A stretch of DNA of 64,000 bases, taken from the NCBI RefSeq assembly GCF_000423765.1, contig NZ_KE384090.1, positions 62,001 through 126,000 of the forward strand, given 5' to 3'. The position numbers were made by a program, and so were the translations under genes. This document shows positions 51,659 to 59,593 of this stretch, in pieces (the stretch's first letter is position 1; each line of letters opens with the position of its first letter). The notes under the pieces are model-generated. The model was not told the DNA's origin. It was given only the letters and a program-made list of their open reading frames with translations, and did not search any database. Origin of the DNA: Streptococcus porci DSM 23759 (GTDB lineage: Bacteria > Bacillota > Bacilli > Lactobacillales > Streptococcaceae).

Positions 51659-52624
51659 CTAGATTAGAGCGACAAGAATGTCAATCAACATCAACTTATT
51701 AAATCCGAATTCTCCTCTTTTTAGTTTTGTAAATTGCAGACCTCTGCGATGGATAAGAGCTTTGTATTCTTTTTCAATCCTCAAGCACATCTGTCTTGCA
51801 TCTTCTTTGACACTAGAATTAGATGTGAGTTCTTGAATACTGGTTAGAACTGTCATTAGATTTTCATAAAAAATCTTTGTCGTTTTTTTCTGATTTTTTG
51901 CTTGCTGAATAATACTTGGAGTTTTTTGAACACTTGTAGCATTGCTTGAATGTTGACGATATTTAATGAATTGCTTATTAAGATAGTAAATACTATTACG
52001 AGCGGTTCCTAAGATAAATAATCCCGTATCATGCGCAATCGAATTATCTCGATGAGACTGCACTTTTAAAAATTCTTGACGAATCAAATCAGTAAACAAG
52101 AAGCAACACCCCAGAAAAGGATAATGCGAAAAATGAGCTGCCTGAGGAACCTTTTCAAGCTTACCATCATTCTTAGAAATCCCTAATTTCTCATAAGAAT
52201 CGTTCAAAATCTTTTTAACACCAACATCTGACGTGTAATAATATTCGATGCGATGCATGAGCACCTCGATTTGAGGATTACTTTGCATGGTATCTAGCAT
52301 GACTTGACACTTGTTTAAGTCCCAAATGTCATCCTGATCACATAGAAATACAAAGTCACTTGAAGCAGCCTCCATTAGAGCTAGAAAAGATTTTTTCCAG
52401 CCTATATTCTTACCAGAAATAATATTCCATGATAGTCTCGGATGCTTATCGGCATATTCGTTCAAAATTGCCAGAGTATTATCACTTGATCCATCATCTC
52501 GGATGAGAAAAGTAACAGATACTTCCGGATTGTCTAGAATAGTTTGTTGGACAATACTATCTAGCTGCTCTTTTAAAAATTCTTGACCATTGTAGGTTGA
52601 CATGGCAATGGTTACACGAGTCAT
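51659..52624 (-). CDS. Glycosyltransferase family 2
   Basis: A 321-residue GT-A enzyme: TIAMSTYNGQEFLKEQLDSI, FLIRDDGSSDNT, FLCDQDDIWDLNKC (DxD) near 93. It belongs to the same broad subfamily as the tandem pair but is clearly diverged. The C-terminal region is basic and may be membrane-associated. It lies 3 nt after the SpaA-like gene. Sugar specificity is unknown. Confidence 0.87.
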   Translation of the reverse strand: MTRVTIAMSTYNGQEFLKEQLDSIVQQTILDNPEVSVTFLIRDDGSSDNTLAILNEYADKHPRLSWNIISGKNIGWKKSFLALMEAASSDFVFLCDQDDIWDLNKCQVMLDTMQSNPQIEVLMHRIEYYYTSDVGVKKILNDSYEKLGISKNDGKLEKVPQAAHFSHYPFLGCCFLFTDLIRQEFLKVQSHRDNSIAHDTGLFILGTARNSIYYLNKQFIKYRQHSSNATSVQKTPSIIQQAKNQKKTTKIFYENLMTVLTSIQELTSNSSVKEDARQMCLRIEKEYKALIHRRGLQFTKLKRGEFGFNKLMLIDILVALI

Positions 52625-52627
52625 TTT

Positions 52628-54394
52628 TTATCCTTTCCTAATCACAAGGTAGGCAATACCAGCTATTACCAAAATAGTTACCACTATAAAAATTCCCGCC
52701 ATCCAGTATGGGTTTGGCAACCTAGTTGCATTTTGACCCTTCTTGAGACTCTGTAATGCATTATACTCCGTTTTCCCATAATCTAAATCAAGGATAAATC
52801 CATTAACCTGATAATCTCCAAACTGTGCTTTTGATTCACTATCCTTAGTTGCTTTAAATATTTGAACATCAGTGGCCTTGGCATATCCCTCAGGTACTTT
52901 TACCTGCTTCAAAAAATAGGTGTACTCACTAGATAGACCTCGCAACTTGAATAAGGCCTCGTTACTTTTTGTTTGATTACTTTCATCATATGCCCAGATT
53001 TTTTTGTTAAATGGCAGAGCAGACTTGTAACCATCCAAATAAATGATTTGATTGCCAGAAATAGTGAAATTGGATTCAGCCTCTATCAAACGCCCTTTTT
53101 CAAGTCCAGATTTCTCCCAACCTAACTCTTTTTCAGAGTTGTAGTTCAAAATAGAGATCTGACCTGATTTATCAAAGCGTCCAAGAATATACTCTGCGCC
53201 CGTCAACAGCTCATGACTTGTCCCATCCGTCATGACAAAGTTAACGTTGTTACTATAAATTTCAGGAGTCAAAAGATATTTTCCATCCGCTTTTACAAAA
53301 ATACCTTGACGGATATTTTGATTTTCGACAACTAAATTCTTAGTAAACTTTTTCTCTCCATCTATCTCGGATTGATAAATTTCAATAGGATATGTAGCTG
53401 TAGATACGACATGTCCTGTAACTGTTATAAAATCATCTGAGCTGCTATTAATATCAACCTTTAATTTTTTTATAGATTGTAACTTAGATAAGGTCTTTTC
53501 AAATTCTTGATCAACAGATTCTCTATAGAGTTTTGAAAGTTTAAAAACATCACCATCTAAGCTAACTTTTTCAGGCAAAGGCTCAACATTCACTAATGCC
53601 CCACCTTGGCCTTTTTTTTCACGTACAAAATGTACCTCTTCCGTATATGCTGCATTGATGTTATCTATGATAAAATGCGGAGATACTTCAAGTTCGAGAG
53701 AGGAAATGCTTTCCAACGGAATTTTATAAGTCACACTTTCCCCTATATCTGCTGTATGATAACCATCAACTTTAGTTGCATCTACCGTGACGTTCCCTCG
53801 ATCAATGAGTGTGTTTCCTAAGTACACTGTCTCTTCTTTATCATCAAGCTTGATTACTTCAAAGCTATCATCATTTGAATTTTGGAAAATCGTCCATCCT
53901 TGTTTAAGTTCTGCAATAGATAGCCCCTCCTCAGAAGTAAAACGATATCGAGCATTTTCTGGAATATGAAGAGGAACTTGCATTTGAAACTCGTTAAGTA
54001 CATTTAGAAAGGGCCGGTTGTCTCTATACAAAACTTCCAACACAGCCTTACTCTCCTCTTCGGTGAGTTCAACTCCCTCTCCAAACACAAGTGTATCTGA
54101 TAGTCGAATTGTCTTCCCCTTAACTTCATAAAGTTTTTTGAAATCGTCTACAGTATAGTGGCTAAGTTCATCGTTCTCAAACTTACCAGACTGGATTTTT
54201 TCAAAGGCGATTTGGTAATTCGTCGCTTGAATTTGAACGCTATAAATAGGATTGTTATTGTAATAGTAATAGGCACTAACTTGTGATGTTTGGTTTTGCT
54301 CCTTTGCCTGTGTAGTTGGCATCAGTAAAAACAATCCCAAAATTAGAGCGATAAACGCTATTTTTTTCTTATTTACCATCTTTGTCTCGTTCAT
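52628..54394 (-). CDS. Membrane-anchored SpaA-like surface protein in the polysaccharide cluster
   Basis: A 588-residue exported protein I cannot assign to a named family. It has a signal-like N-terminus (VNKKKIAFIALILGLFLLMP, to about 30), a long beta-rich external region, an SpaA/Cna-B-like module near 400-520 (LTGAEYILGRFDK ... YFLKQVKVPEGYA, like a pilin E-box), and a C-terminal helix after LPNPYWMAG, ending RKG. LPNPY stands where LPXTG would be, so it is probably a membrane-spanning protein rather than a sortase substrate. Start at 54379 is an alternative. Confidence 0.7.
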   Translation of the reverse strand: MNETKMVNKKKIAFIALILGLFLLMPTTQAKEQNQTSQVSAYYYYNNNPIYSVQIQATNYQIAFEKIQSGKFENDELSHYTVDDFKKLYEVKGKTIRLSDTLVFGEGVELTEEESKAVLEVLYRDNRPFLNVLNEFQMQVPLHIPENARYRFTSEEGLSIAELKQGWTIFQNSNDDSFEVIKLDDKEETVYLGNTLIDRGNVTVDATKVDGYHTADIGESVTYKIPLESISSLELEVSPHFIIDNINAAYTEEVHFVREKKGQGGALVNVEPLPEKVSLDGDVFKLSKLYRESVDQEFEKTLSKLQSIKKLKVDINSSSDDFITVTGHVVSTATYPIEIYQSEIDGEKKFTKNLVVENQNIRQGIFVKADGKYLLTPEIYSNNVNFVMTDGTSHELLTGAEYILGRFDKSGQISILNYNSEKELGWEKSGLEKGRLIEAESNFTISGNQIIYLDGYKSALPFNKKIWAYDESNQTKSNEALFKLRGLSSEYTYFLKQVKVPEGYAKATDVQIFKATKDSESKAQFGDYQVNGFILDLDYGKTEYNALQSLKKGQNATRLPNPYWMAGIFIVVTILVIAGIAYLVIRKG

Positions 54395-54725
54395 GTAATT
54401 CTTTTTTGAGGAGAGAAACTTCCTGTATTAAGGTTTTAATTTCTTGTTCTCTCTTAGCCGAATGTGTTGTGTCACTAATTTCTAAGAAAAATAGAAAAAC
54501 TAATGCAGAGAAAAGCAGGAAATTAATTGTAAATCCAAAGCCTATTTTGTGAGCTACATAGGCAACACTTGTCGGAAAGATACTGATAAAGATGAGCATC
54601 AGACCAACTAAAAGCCAAGGCAGGGCTTTTTTTACTGAAAAGGAATGGCGATTGACCATCCGGACAATGAAAAACATCAGCAACACTGCTAGGACAATCA
54701 TCTCAACTTGTAACAGTAAACTCAT
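54369..54725 (-). CDS. DUF2304 membrane protein, GacJ-like
   Basis: A 118-residue protein with three membrane helices (about 5-21, 33-50, 65-85) and a charged helical tail (EQEIKTLIQEVSLLKKELHER), matching DUF2304. In group A Streptococcus a small membrane protein of this type, GacJ, binds and activates the GT GacI. Its position directly after a GacI-like gene (1-nt gap) supports the same role. It overlaps the next gene by 26 nt. Confidence 0.8.
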   Translation of the reverse strand: MSLLLQVEMIVLAVLLMFFIVRMVNRHSFSVKKALPWLLVGLMLIFISIFPTSVAYVAHKIGFGFTINFLLFSALVFLFFLEISDTTHSAKREQEIKTLIQEVSLLKKELHERDKDGK

Positions 54726-54726
54726 G

Positions 54727-55449
54727 TTAATTCTCCTTCATGTAAGCTGCCATGATGATTGATGTCAGTACATCAACCATATAGGTGACTGATTTTAGGG
54801 CACTAATGCTAGAGACACCTTCTGTCCGTTCAAACATATTGGCCGAGATTTCTTCAACACGATAACCCTTTTTCAAAACACGAACAATCGTCTCTGGCTC
54901 AGGATAAGCAACCGGATAACGTTTAGCAAAATAGGAAACAATCTCTTTATTAGCCACACGATAACCGCTAGTGGTGTCATAGATTCGCTTATGTGTTGTT
55001 AATTTAATCAAATTTGAAATCAGGTTAATCCCCATACGGCGCATAGCGGTTGATTGAAAATTTTCTTTTGTCTTGTCCACAAAACGAGAACCAATAACAA
55101 AATCACAACTTCCATCTAAGACAGGTGTAACTAGATTTACAATACTTGCAATATCGTGCTGTCCGTCACCATCAAACTGAACAGCAGCATCGTAGTCATT
55201 GCGCTCAGCATAGATATAACCAGTTTGTACAGCTCCGCCAATTCCTAGATTTCGAACCAAATCCACATGATTTATGTTATGTTCATCTAAAATTTGAGGT
55301 GTCTTATCCTTTGAGCCATCATTGATAACCAAGTAGTCTAATTGAAAGGCTAGATGATTTCTCTTTTTAAAATCTTCAATAGACTGAACGGTTCTTAAGA
55401 TGCTTCCTTCTTCATTGTAAGCTGGAATGATAATTAGAACTTTTTTCAT
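54727..55449 (-). CDS. Glycosyltransferase family 2, GacI/DPM1-like
   Basis: A 240-residue GT2 enzyme of the polyprenyl-phosphate sugar synthase type: IIPAYNEEGSILRTVQSI, VINDGSKDKTPQIL and VQFDGDGQHD (DxD) near 90, with a hydrophobic C-terminus. By analogy with GacI it would make an undecaprenyl-phosphate-linked hexose or HexNAc for side-chain addition outside the cell, with the DUF2304 partner. It overlaps rgpB by 4 nt. Confidence 0.85.
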   Translation of the reverse strand: MKKVLIIIPAYNEEGSILRTVQSIEDFKKRNHLAFQLDYLVINDGSKDKTPQILDEHNINHVDLVRNLGIGGAVQTGYIYAERNDYDAAVQFDGDGQHDIASIVNLVTPVLDGSCDFVIGSRFVDKTKENFQSTAMRRMGINLISNLIKLTTHKRIYDTTSGYRVANKEIVSYFAKRYPVAYPEPETIVRVLKKGYRVEEISANMFERTEGVSSISALKSVTYMVDVLTSIIMAAYMKEN

Positions 55450-56387
55450 TTGTTTCTTTCGTTATAAATATTTGTCAGTAACAAAAATCTAAAAACAAAA
55501 ATATGTTTCCATTGATTTTTAGAATACTTGTATTTCAAAATCCTTGATAAGCGTCCCATAAAACTTTGCTTATCAATATCACTAAAGTTGTTAATCACTT
55601 CACGAATAGCTACTGGAAGATCTGCAAATTCCAGAAGATGCTCTGCTTGTTTCTGAGAATCGTGAATGAGTTTCCAATAGCGAGTAAAGATAAATCTTGG
55701 ACCTAAGCGAAAAATTTTAAATCGCTTATCCAAAGTCCTTGCTCCTAGGACATTATTATCATGCTGGCGATAGAGTTCCGTTGGTCGGTCAATATAGACC
55801 AGTTTACCAAAGGCTGTGGCTAATAGTGCCAAATACCAGTCATGCATTAGAATGTCTTCTGTCACCGTCCAACGCTCTGCCAGAGCATGATTGATCATTG
55901 CTGTCCCGCCTGTAACCGTATTTTCCGTTAATTCTTGGATAAATTCGGTGTTGGCATGATGAGACTGGCTTCGGATCATGCTTTCATTAAGCACCTCAAG
56001 ATTTTGATTGACTACTTTGAGATCCGTATAAACCATTAGTGCTTGATTAGGGTCATGCTTTTGAGCCTCAGCAAGGGTCAGCTCAAGCTTCTCAGGCAGC
56101 CAAATATCGTCCTGATCGCTGAAAAAATAATAATCTGCTCTGCTATGCTTCACCAAAGCATAAAAAGATTTGATAACACCAAGATTTTCGGCCGAGTCAG
56201 GATTGATGAAACTAATCCTAGAATCACTGGCAACAAAGCCCTCAATAATCTGACGCGTATTGTCGGTAGACCCATCGTCACGAATAAGGAGCTTCCAATC
56301 CCTGAAAGTCTGTGCCTGAATGCTCTCAATTTGCTCAGCCAGATAACGCTCACCATTGTAGGTTGCCATCACAATATTAACGCTCAT
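55446..56387 (-). CDS. rgpB: Rhamnosyltransferase RgpB-like (GT2)
   Basis: A 313-residue GT-A enzyme: VNIVMATYNGERYLAEQIES, LLIRDDGSTDNT, YFFSDQDDIWLPEKL (DxD) near 95 and the C-terminal KYKYSKNQWKHIFVFRFLLL. It resembles RgpB/GacC, which adds rhamnose to the lipid-linked primer during rhamnan synthesis. Position right after the rgpA-like gene (11-nt overlap) supports this. dTDP-rhamnose supply is implied by rmlD. Confidence 0.85.
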   Translation of the reverse strand: MSVNIVMATYNGERYLAEQIESIQAQTFRDWKLLIRDDGSTDNTRQIIEGFVASDSRISFINPDSAENLGVIKSFYALVKHSRADYYFFSDQDDIWLPEKLELTLAEAQKHDPNQALMVYTDLKVVNQNLEVLNESMIRSQSHHANTEFIQELTENTVTGGTAMINHALAERWTVTEDILMHDWYLALLATAFGKLVYIDRPTELYRQHDNNVLGARTLDKRFKIFRLGPRFIFTRYWKLIHDSQKQAEHLLEFADLPVAIREVINNFSDIDKQSFMGRLSRILKYKYSKNQWKHIFVFRFLLLTNIYNERNK

Positions 56388-57531
56388 GCAAAAACAACTC
56401 CTCGTACTCCCCTACAATCTTCTCCCAGCTATAACGCTGTGCCATGCGCGCTTTGGCTGCCTGCCCTAATACTTCAAAATCGCTTTGGCTATCAACCTGA
56501 TTGATAAGATTTGTCAAAGCACCTTTTTCTTTTTTCCAGTAAAAAGCGGTGCTGTCGGCAACAGAACGGTTAAAATCCACATCAAGCACCAAATTGAGAT
56601 TGGTTTGTGCTAGCGCTTCGAGGAGACCTGGATTTGTCCCTCCGACCTCATGACCGTGAATATATGCGTGAGCCTGTGCTCGGATGTAATTTAAGAGGTC
56701 ACGATTATAAATCGTCCCGACAAACTTAACCCTGGAATCCTTATCAAAATCAGTCGCTTGTCGCAACTTCTCAAAATAGGAATTTCCCTCATGATTGCAA
56801 ACAATCAGCAAATCACGCTTGGTACTGGATGCCATAAATTCTCGAATAGCCGTCTCGTAATTATTTTCAGGAACAAAGCGACCTACAATTAGGTAATAAC
56901 CCTTCTCCTTGCTCTGCCATTTTCCAAAAAAACTACGAACCAACTGGCTTTCTGCTGTCAATGGTGACGCTGATAAATCAGTGCCATAGGCAATAAAACG
57001 GGTTCTAGACCAGGGATAAGACTTTTGAATATAGGTCTCAATCCCTTCATTATCAGAAATTACCAAATCAGCGCTCTTAGTCATCATTTTTTCGGAGAAC
57101 TTGAGATAAGCCTGCACTGGACGAGACCACTTGCTACGCTTCCATTCAAGCCCATCAGGATTGATGAGAAAGATCCCACCTGCTTTCCTTATTTTTCGAG
57201 CTAGAGGTGCCATAAATACCCCTATGGTATTGCCAAGCACATAGAAAATTGGATTTTTAATATCTTCTTTTTCGACTATGCGCAGAGCTTCTCTAATAGC
57301 CTGAATATCATAGGCTATGACTCTAGCTGGTCCAATTTTAGGAGGATTTATAGTAAAGCAATCCGCCCCAAAAACATCAAAGTGAGTGCCTTGTTCGCTA
57401 TCACTGAGACAGGCAACATGGTATTTAATTTCAGTGCTTCTCTGATGTTTAACCAACTCTTCAACGAAGGTCTCAAAACCGCCGTATTGAGCTGGTAAAC
57501 CACGGCTACCGATGATAAAAACGTGCTTCAC
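56377..57531 (-). CDS. rgpA: Rhamnosyltransferase RgpA/GacB-like (DUF1972, GT4)
   Basis: A 384-residue GT-B enzyme whose N-terminus FIIGSRGLPAQYGGFETFVE is the DUF1972 signature of RgpA, GacB and Cps2T. These transfer the first rhamnose in beta-1,4 linkage to the lipid-linked GlcNAc. The C-terminal domain shows YLIVGRFVPENNYETAI and an EVGGTNPGLLEALA motif. The start is GTG with GGGGGAG 6 nt upstream. It has its own promoter, so rmlD is probably a separate unit. Confidence 0.9.
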   Translation of the reverse strand: MKHVFIIGSRGLPAQYGGFETFVEELVKHQRSTEIKYHVACLSDSEQGTHFDVFGADCFTINPPKIGPARVIAYDIQAIREALRIVEKEDIKNPIFYVLGNTIGVFMAPLARKIRKAGGIFLINPDGLEWKRSKWSRPVQAYLKFSEKMMTKSADLVISDNEGIETYIQKSYPWSRTRFIAYGTDLSASPLTAESQLVRSFFGKWQSKEKGYYLIVGRFVPENNYETAIREFMASSTKRDLLIVCNHEGNSYFEKLRQATDFDKDSRVKFVGTIYNRDLLNYIRAQAHAYIHGHEVGGTNPGLLEALAQTNLNLVLDVDFNRSVADSTAFYWKKEKGALTNLINQVDSQSDFEVLGQAAKARMAQRYSWEKIVGEYEELFLHER

Positions 57532-57564
57532 ACAGACTCCCCCACTTTAAAGATAATTCTATTC

Positions 57565-57573
57565 ATTATAGCA
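57565..57573 (-). promoter_or_regulatory. rgpA promoter, extended -10
   Basis: The minus strand reads TGCTATAAT 33 nt before the GTG start, a textbook extended -10. The -35 (GGTAGT) is weak. Confidence 0.65.
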
Positions 57574-57790
57574 TAATCTAAGAAAAACTACCATTTCTAA
57601 ACCAATCATCAGAATGCCCCAAAGGGAACTAAACCATTTAAGATTAAAGACAAAGTATCTCTTTCTCATCTACCAAATGATACAAAGGAAAAATCTCTAC
57701 AACGACGGGCAAAGCACTTCATAACACCACCTCCACTGTCCTAAAAAGGGGCTGAGCAATAACTCAGATTTGATAGCCGAGTGAATTAGC

Positions 57791-57876
57791 TTTCAGACAA
57801 TGAACTGAGATACAGGAAGTTCTAGAGTGCGACAAGCCGAAAGTGACGATGCATCACAGCTAATTCAAATGGCTAT
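57791..57876 (+). repeat. Intergenic repeat, copy B
   Basis: This is the second copy of the repeat at 36323-36407, here on the plus strand. It shares TTTCAGACAA, CAAGCCGAAAG and AATTCAAATG in the same order and nearly the same spacing. Confidence 0.65.
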
Positions 57877-57904
57877 GATAGAAACATTGAGATAGTTCTA
57901 TGAT

Positions 57905-57952
57905 AAAAAACGCATAAAATCACGATTCTAGCAACATGATTTTATACGTTTT
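57905..57952 (-). terminator. Terminator of rmlD
   Basis: A long stem (AAAACGTATAAAATCATG with CGTGATTTTATGCGTTTT on the minus strand, two mismatches) is followed by a T run. It could act in both directions. Confidence 0.75.
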
Positions 57953-58108
57953 CTCTATTTACAATTTTTGTTCAGCCTCTTCGGAAGTTTTGTGACTCAG
58001 GCTTAAAAATAGCCATGATACTCTGTCAAGAAGCTGTTGGCGTTCGACAACACCTAAGAAAGTGGTAAAAGCACTTGTCTACAACTCCATGGAGCCTAGT
58101 CCCTTTCT

Positions 58109-58960
58109 TTATTTCTTCTCTTGCTTGTAAAATTCCTTCAAGGCATCTTGCCAAGTTGGAATAATAAAACCAGTTGCCTTTGCCTTATCTAAATTCATGG
58201 TTGAGTTGAGGGGGCGCTTGGCTTTGGCCGGAAAAGCTGAAGAATCTACTGGCGCCACTTCCACATTGGTATCTTTGAGAATCTCTACAGCGAAATCATA
58301 CCAGGTCGTATCTTCCTTGGCATCGTTTGACAAGTGATAATAGCCAAACTCTTTTTGATTTTCTGCTAAATGACACATGAATTCAGCTAGCGTACGAGTC
58401 CAGGTTGGACGTCCGTGCTGATCATTGACGACAGTCAAGCGTGGGTGGCTTTTGGCAAGATTTTGCATCGTAAAGACAAAATTCTTACCATAGTTTCCAA
58501 ATACCCAAGCTGTGCGAATAATATAAAATTTATCCGCAAATGTTTCAACTGCTTCTTCGCCCAAACGTTTGGTGCGTCCATATTCTGTTTGTGGATCTGG
58601 CGTGTCTGTTTCCAGCCATTCTTGACCTACTGGTTTTTCACCATCAAAGACATAATCGGTCGAAATGTAAACTAGTGTCGCATTGTATTTAGCGCAGGCT
58701 TTTGCTACATTTTCCGTACCTGTAACGTTGATGGCATAGTTGAGTTCTTTTCCCTCATCCTCAGCCGCATCTACTGCCGTGTAGGCAGCACAGTGATAGA
58801 CCAGAGTAGGCTTCACCTGCGCAAACACCTCATCTACCTTTTCAGCATTTGTGATGTCCATCTCAGCCACGTCCACAGCTACATAGTCTTCGTTTCTTTC
58901 GTCAAGCAAATAGCGAAGCTCTGTCCCAAGTTGTCCATTAGCACCAGTTACTAGAATCAT
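58109..58960 (-). CDS. rmlD: dTDP-4-dehydrorhamnose reductase
   Basis: The 283-residue SDR enzyme makes dTDP-L-rhamnose, the donor for rhamnan synthesis. NAD(P) motif GANGQLGTELRYLL at the start, STDYVFDG near 105, and catalytic YGRTKRLGEEAV near 128. In S. pyogenes the equivalent gene is gacA, the first gene of the group carbohydrate locus, after dnaG and rpoD as here. TAAGGAG lies before the ATG. Confidence 0.95.
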   Translation of the reverse strand: MILVTGANGQLGTELRYLLDERNEDYVAVDVAEMDITNAEKVDEVFAQVKPTLVYHCAAYTAVDAAEDEGKELNYAINVTGTENVAKACAKYNATLVYISTDYVFDGEKPVGQEWLETDTPDPQTEYGRTKRLGEEAVETFADKFYIIRTAWVFGNYGKNFVFTMQNLAKSHPRLTVVNDQHGRPTWTRTLAEFMCHLAENQKEFGYYHLSNDAKEDTTWYDFAVEILKDTNVEVAPVDSSAFPAKAKRPLNSTMNLDKAKATGFIIPTWQDALKEFYKQEKK

Positions 58961-58989
58961 CTTCTTCTCCTTAGAAAATTATTTTCTCT

Positions 58990-58995
58990 ATTGTA
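58990..58995 (-). promoter_or_regulatory. rmlD candidate promoter
   Basis: The minus strand reads TGGTACAAT 29 nt before rmlD, an extended -10, right after the upstream terminator's T run. Confidence 0.5.
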
Positions 58996-58997
58996 CC

Positions 58998-59021
58998 AAA
59001 AAAAGGGTGAGAAAACACCCT
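58998..59021 (-). terminator. Terminator after the DUF59 gene
   Basis: The perfect stem AGGGTG/CACCCT with a 6-nt loop is followed by seven T on the minus strand. Confidence 0.85.
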
Positions 59022-59034
59022 CTAACCTTCCATT

Positions 59035-59370
59035 TTAACGAACTCCTAAAGCAATTCGTGCATAGCGACTGAGACGATCCACCGTCCAGGCAGGATACCA
59101 GACCAGCTTGACATCTACTTTTGTTACTTCAGAAATAGACTTCATAACATCGTGAATTTGATCTGTAATCATATCAGCCAAGGGACATCCCATGGTCGTC
59201 AGAGTCATGTCGATTTCTGTTGCCCCATCTTGTTCAAACCTAATTTCATAGATTAAACCCAAATTGACAATATCAATACCTAATTCAGGATCGATAACTT
59301 CTTCTAGGGCTTGTAAAATCTTATCTTTGATGGCTAGAATTTCTTGATCAGTATAGTTTTTCTCTGACAT
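59035..59370 (-). CDS. DUF59/MIP18 iron-sulfur assembly protein
   Basis: A 111-residue MIP18-family (SufT/PaaD-like) protein implicated in iron-sulfur cluster maturation. EEVIDPELGIDIVNLGLIYE lies at 18-37, and the conserved cysteine is in LTTMGCPLADMI near 77. The gene sits between rpoD and rmlD, as in other streptococci. The exact client protein is unknown. Confidence 0.9.
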   Translation of the reverse strand: MSEKNYTDQEILAIKDKILQALEEVIDPELGIDIVNLGLIYEIRFEQDGATEIDMTLTTMGCPLADMITDQIHDVMKSISEVTKVDVKLVWYPAWTVDRLSRYARIALGVR

Positions 59371-59593
59371 TGTTAGTCCTTTTTACTTTAATAATCAGCA
59401 AGTGTGTCTCAAGCCACTCCTGCTCTCTCTATTTTGAAAAAGCTAAGGCTAAAGCATTTACAAAACTGTCGATACAGTCTCAAATAGTCTACTTGACGAT
59501 TTGAGCAGTCCAGTGTAACACCTCATTAACTGTGCGGAGTTTAGACCACGAAATCGAATTTGCTCTTACAAATGACCGATTCCTATCCTATTT
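59371..59593. other. Intergenic region between rpoD and the DUF59 gene
   Basis: This 223-bp gap contains the hairpin CTCAAAT-a-GTC / GAC-g-ATTTGAG at 59479-59505 and a smaller ACTGT-CGAT-ACAGT repeat at 59465-59478. No T run follows, so termination of rpoD here is uncertain. No gene is seen. Confidence 0.5.

Larger units (their letters stand above)
57532..58108. other. Gene-free region between rgpA and rmlD
   Basis: This 577-bp gap holds the rgpA promoter, an intergenic repeat copy at 57791-57876, the rmlD terminator at 57905-57952 and a further 130 bp that shows only weak resemblance to the other part of the 36.2-kb repeat region. No convincing coding frame was found, although a short open stretch near 57963-58080 on the minus strand has protein-like residues without a start. 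Confidence 0.6.

Noticed and set aside
52628..54394. LPXTG sortase substrate
   Set aside because: The sequence before the C-terminal helix is LPNPY, lacking the Thr-Gly needed by sortase A, so plain membrane anchoring is more likely.
57963..58080. Minus-strand protein-like stretch (GVVERQQLLDRVSWLFLSLS)
   Set aside because: No start codon with a ribosome site and a stop just upstream. It may be a decayed fragment or chance, and only weak DNA similarity to the 36.2-kb region was seen.
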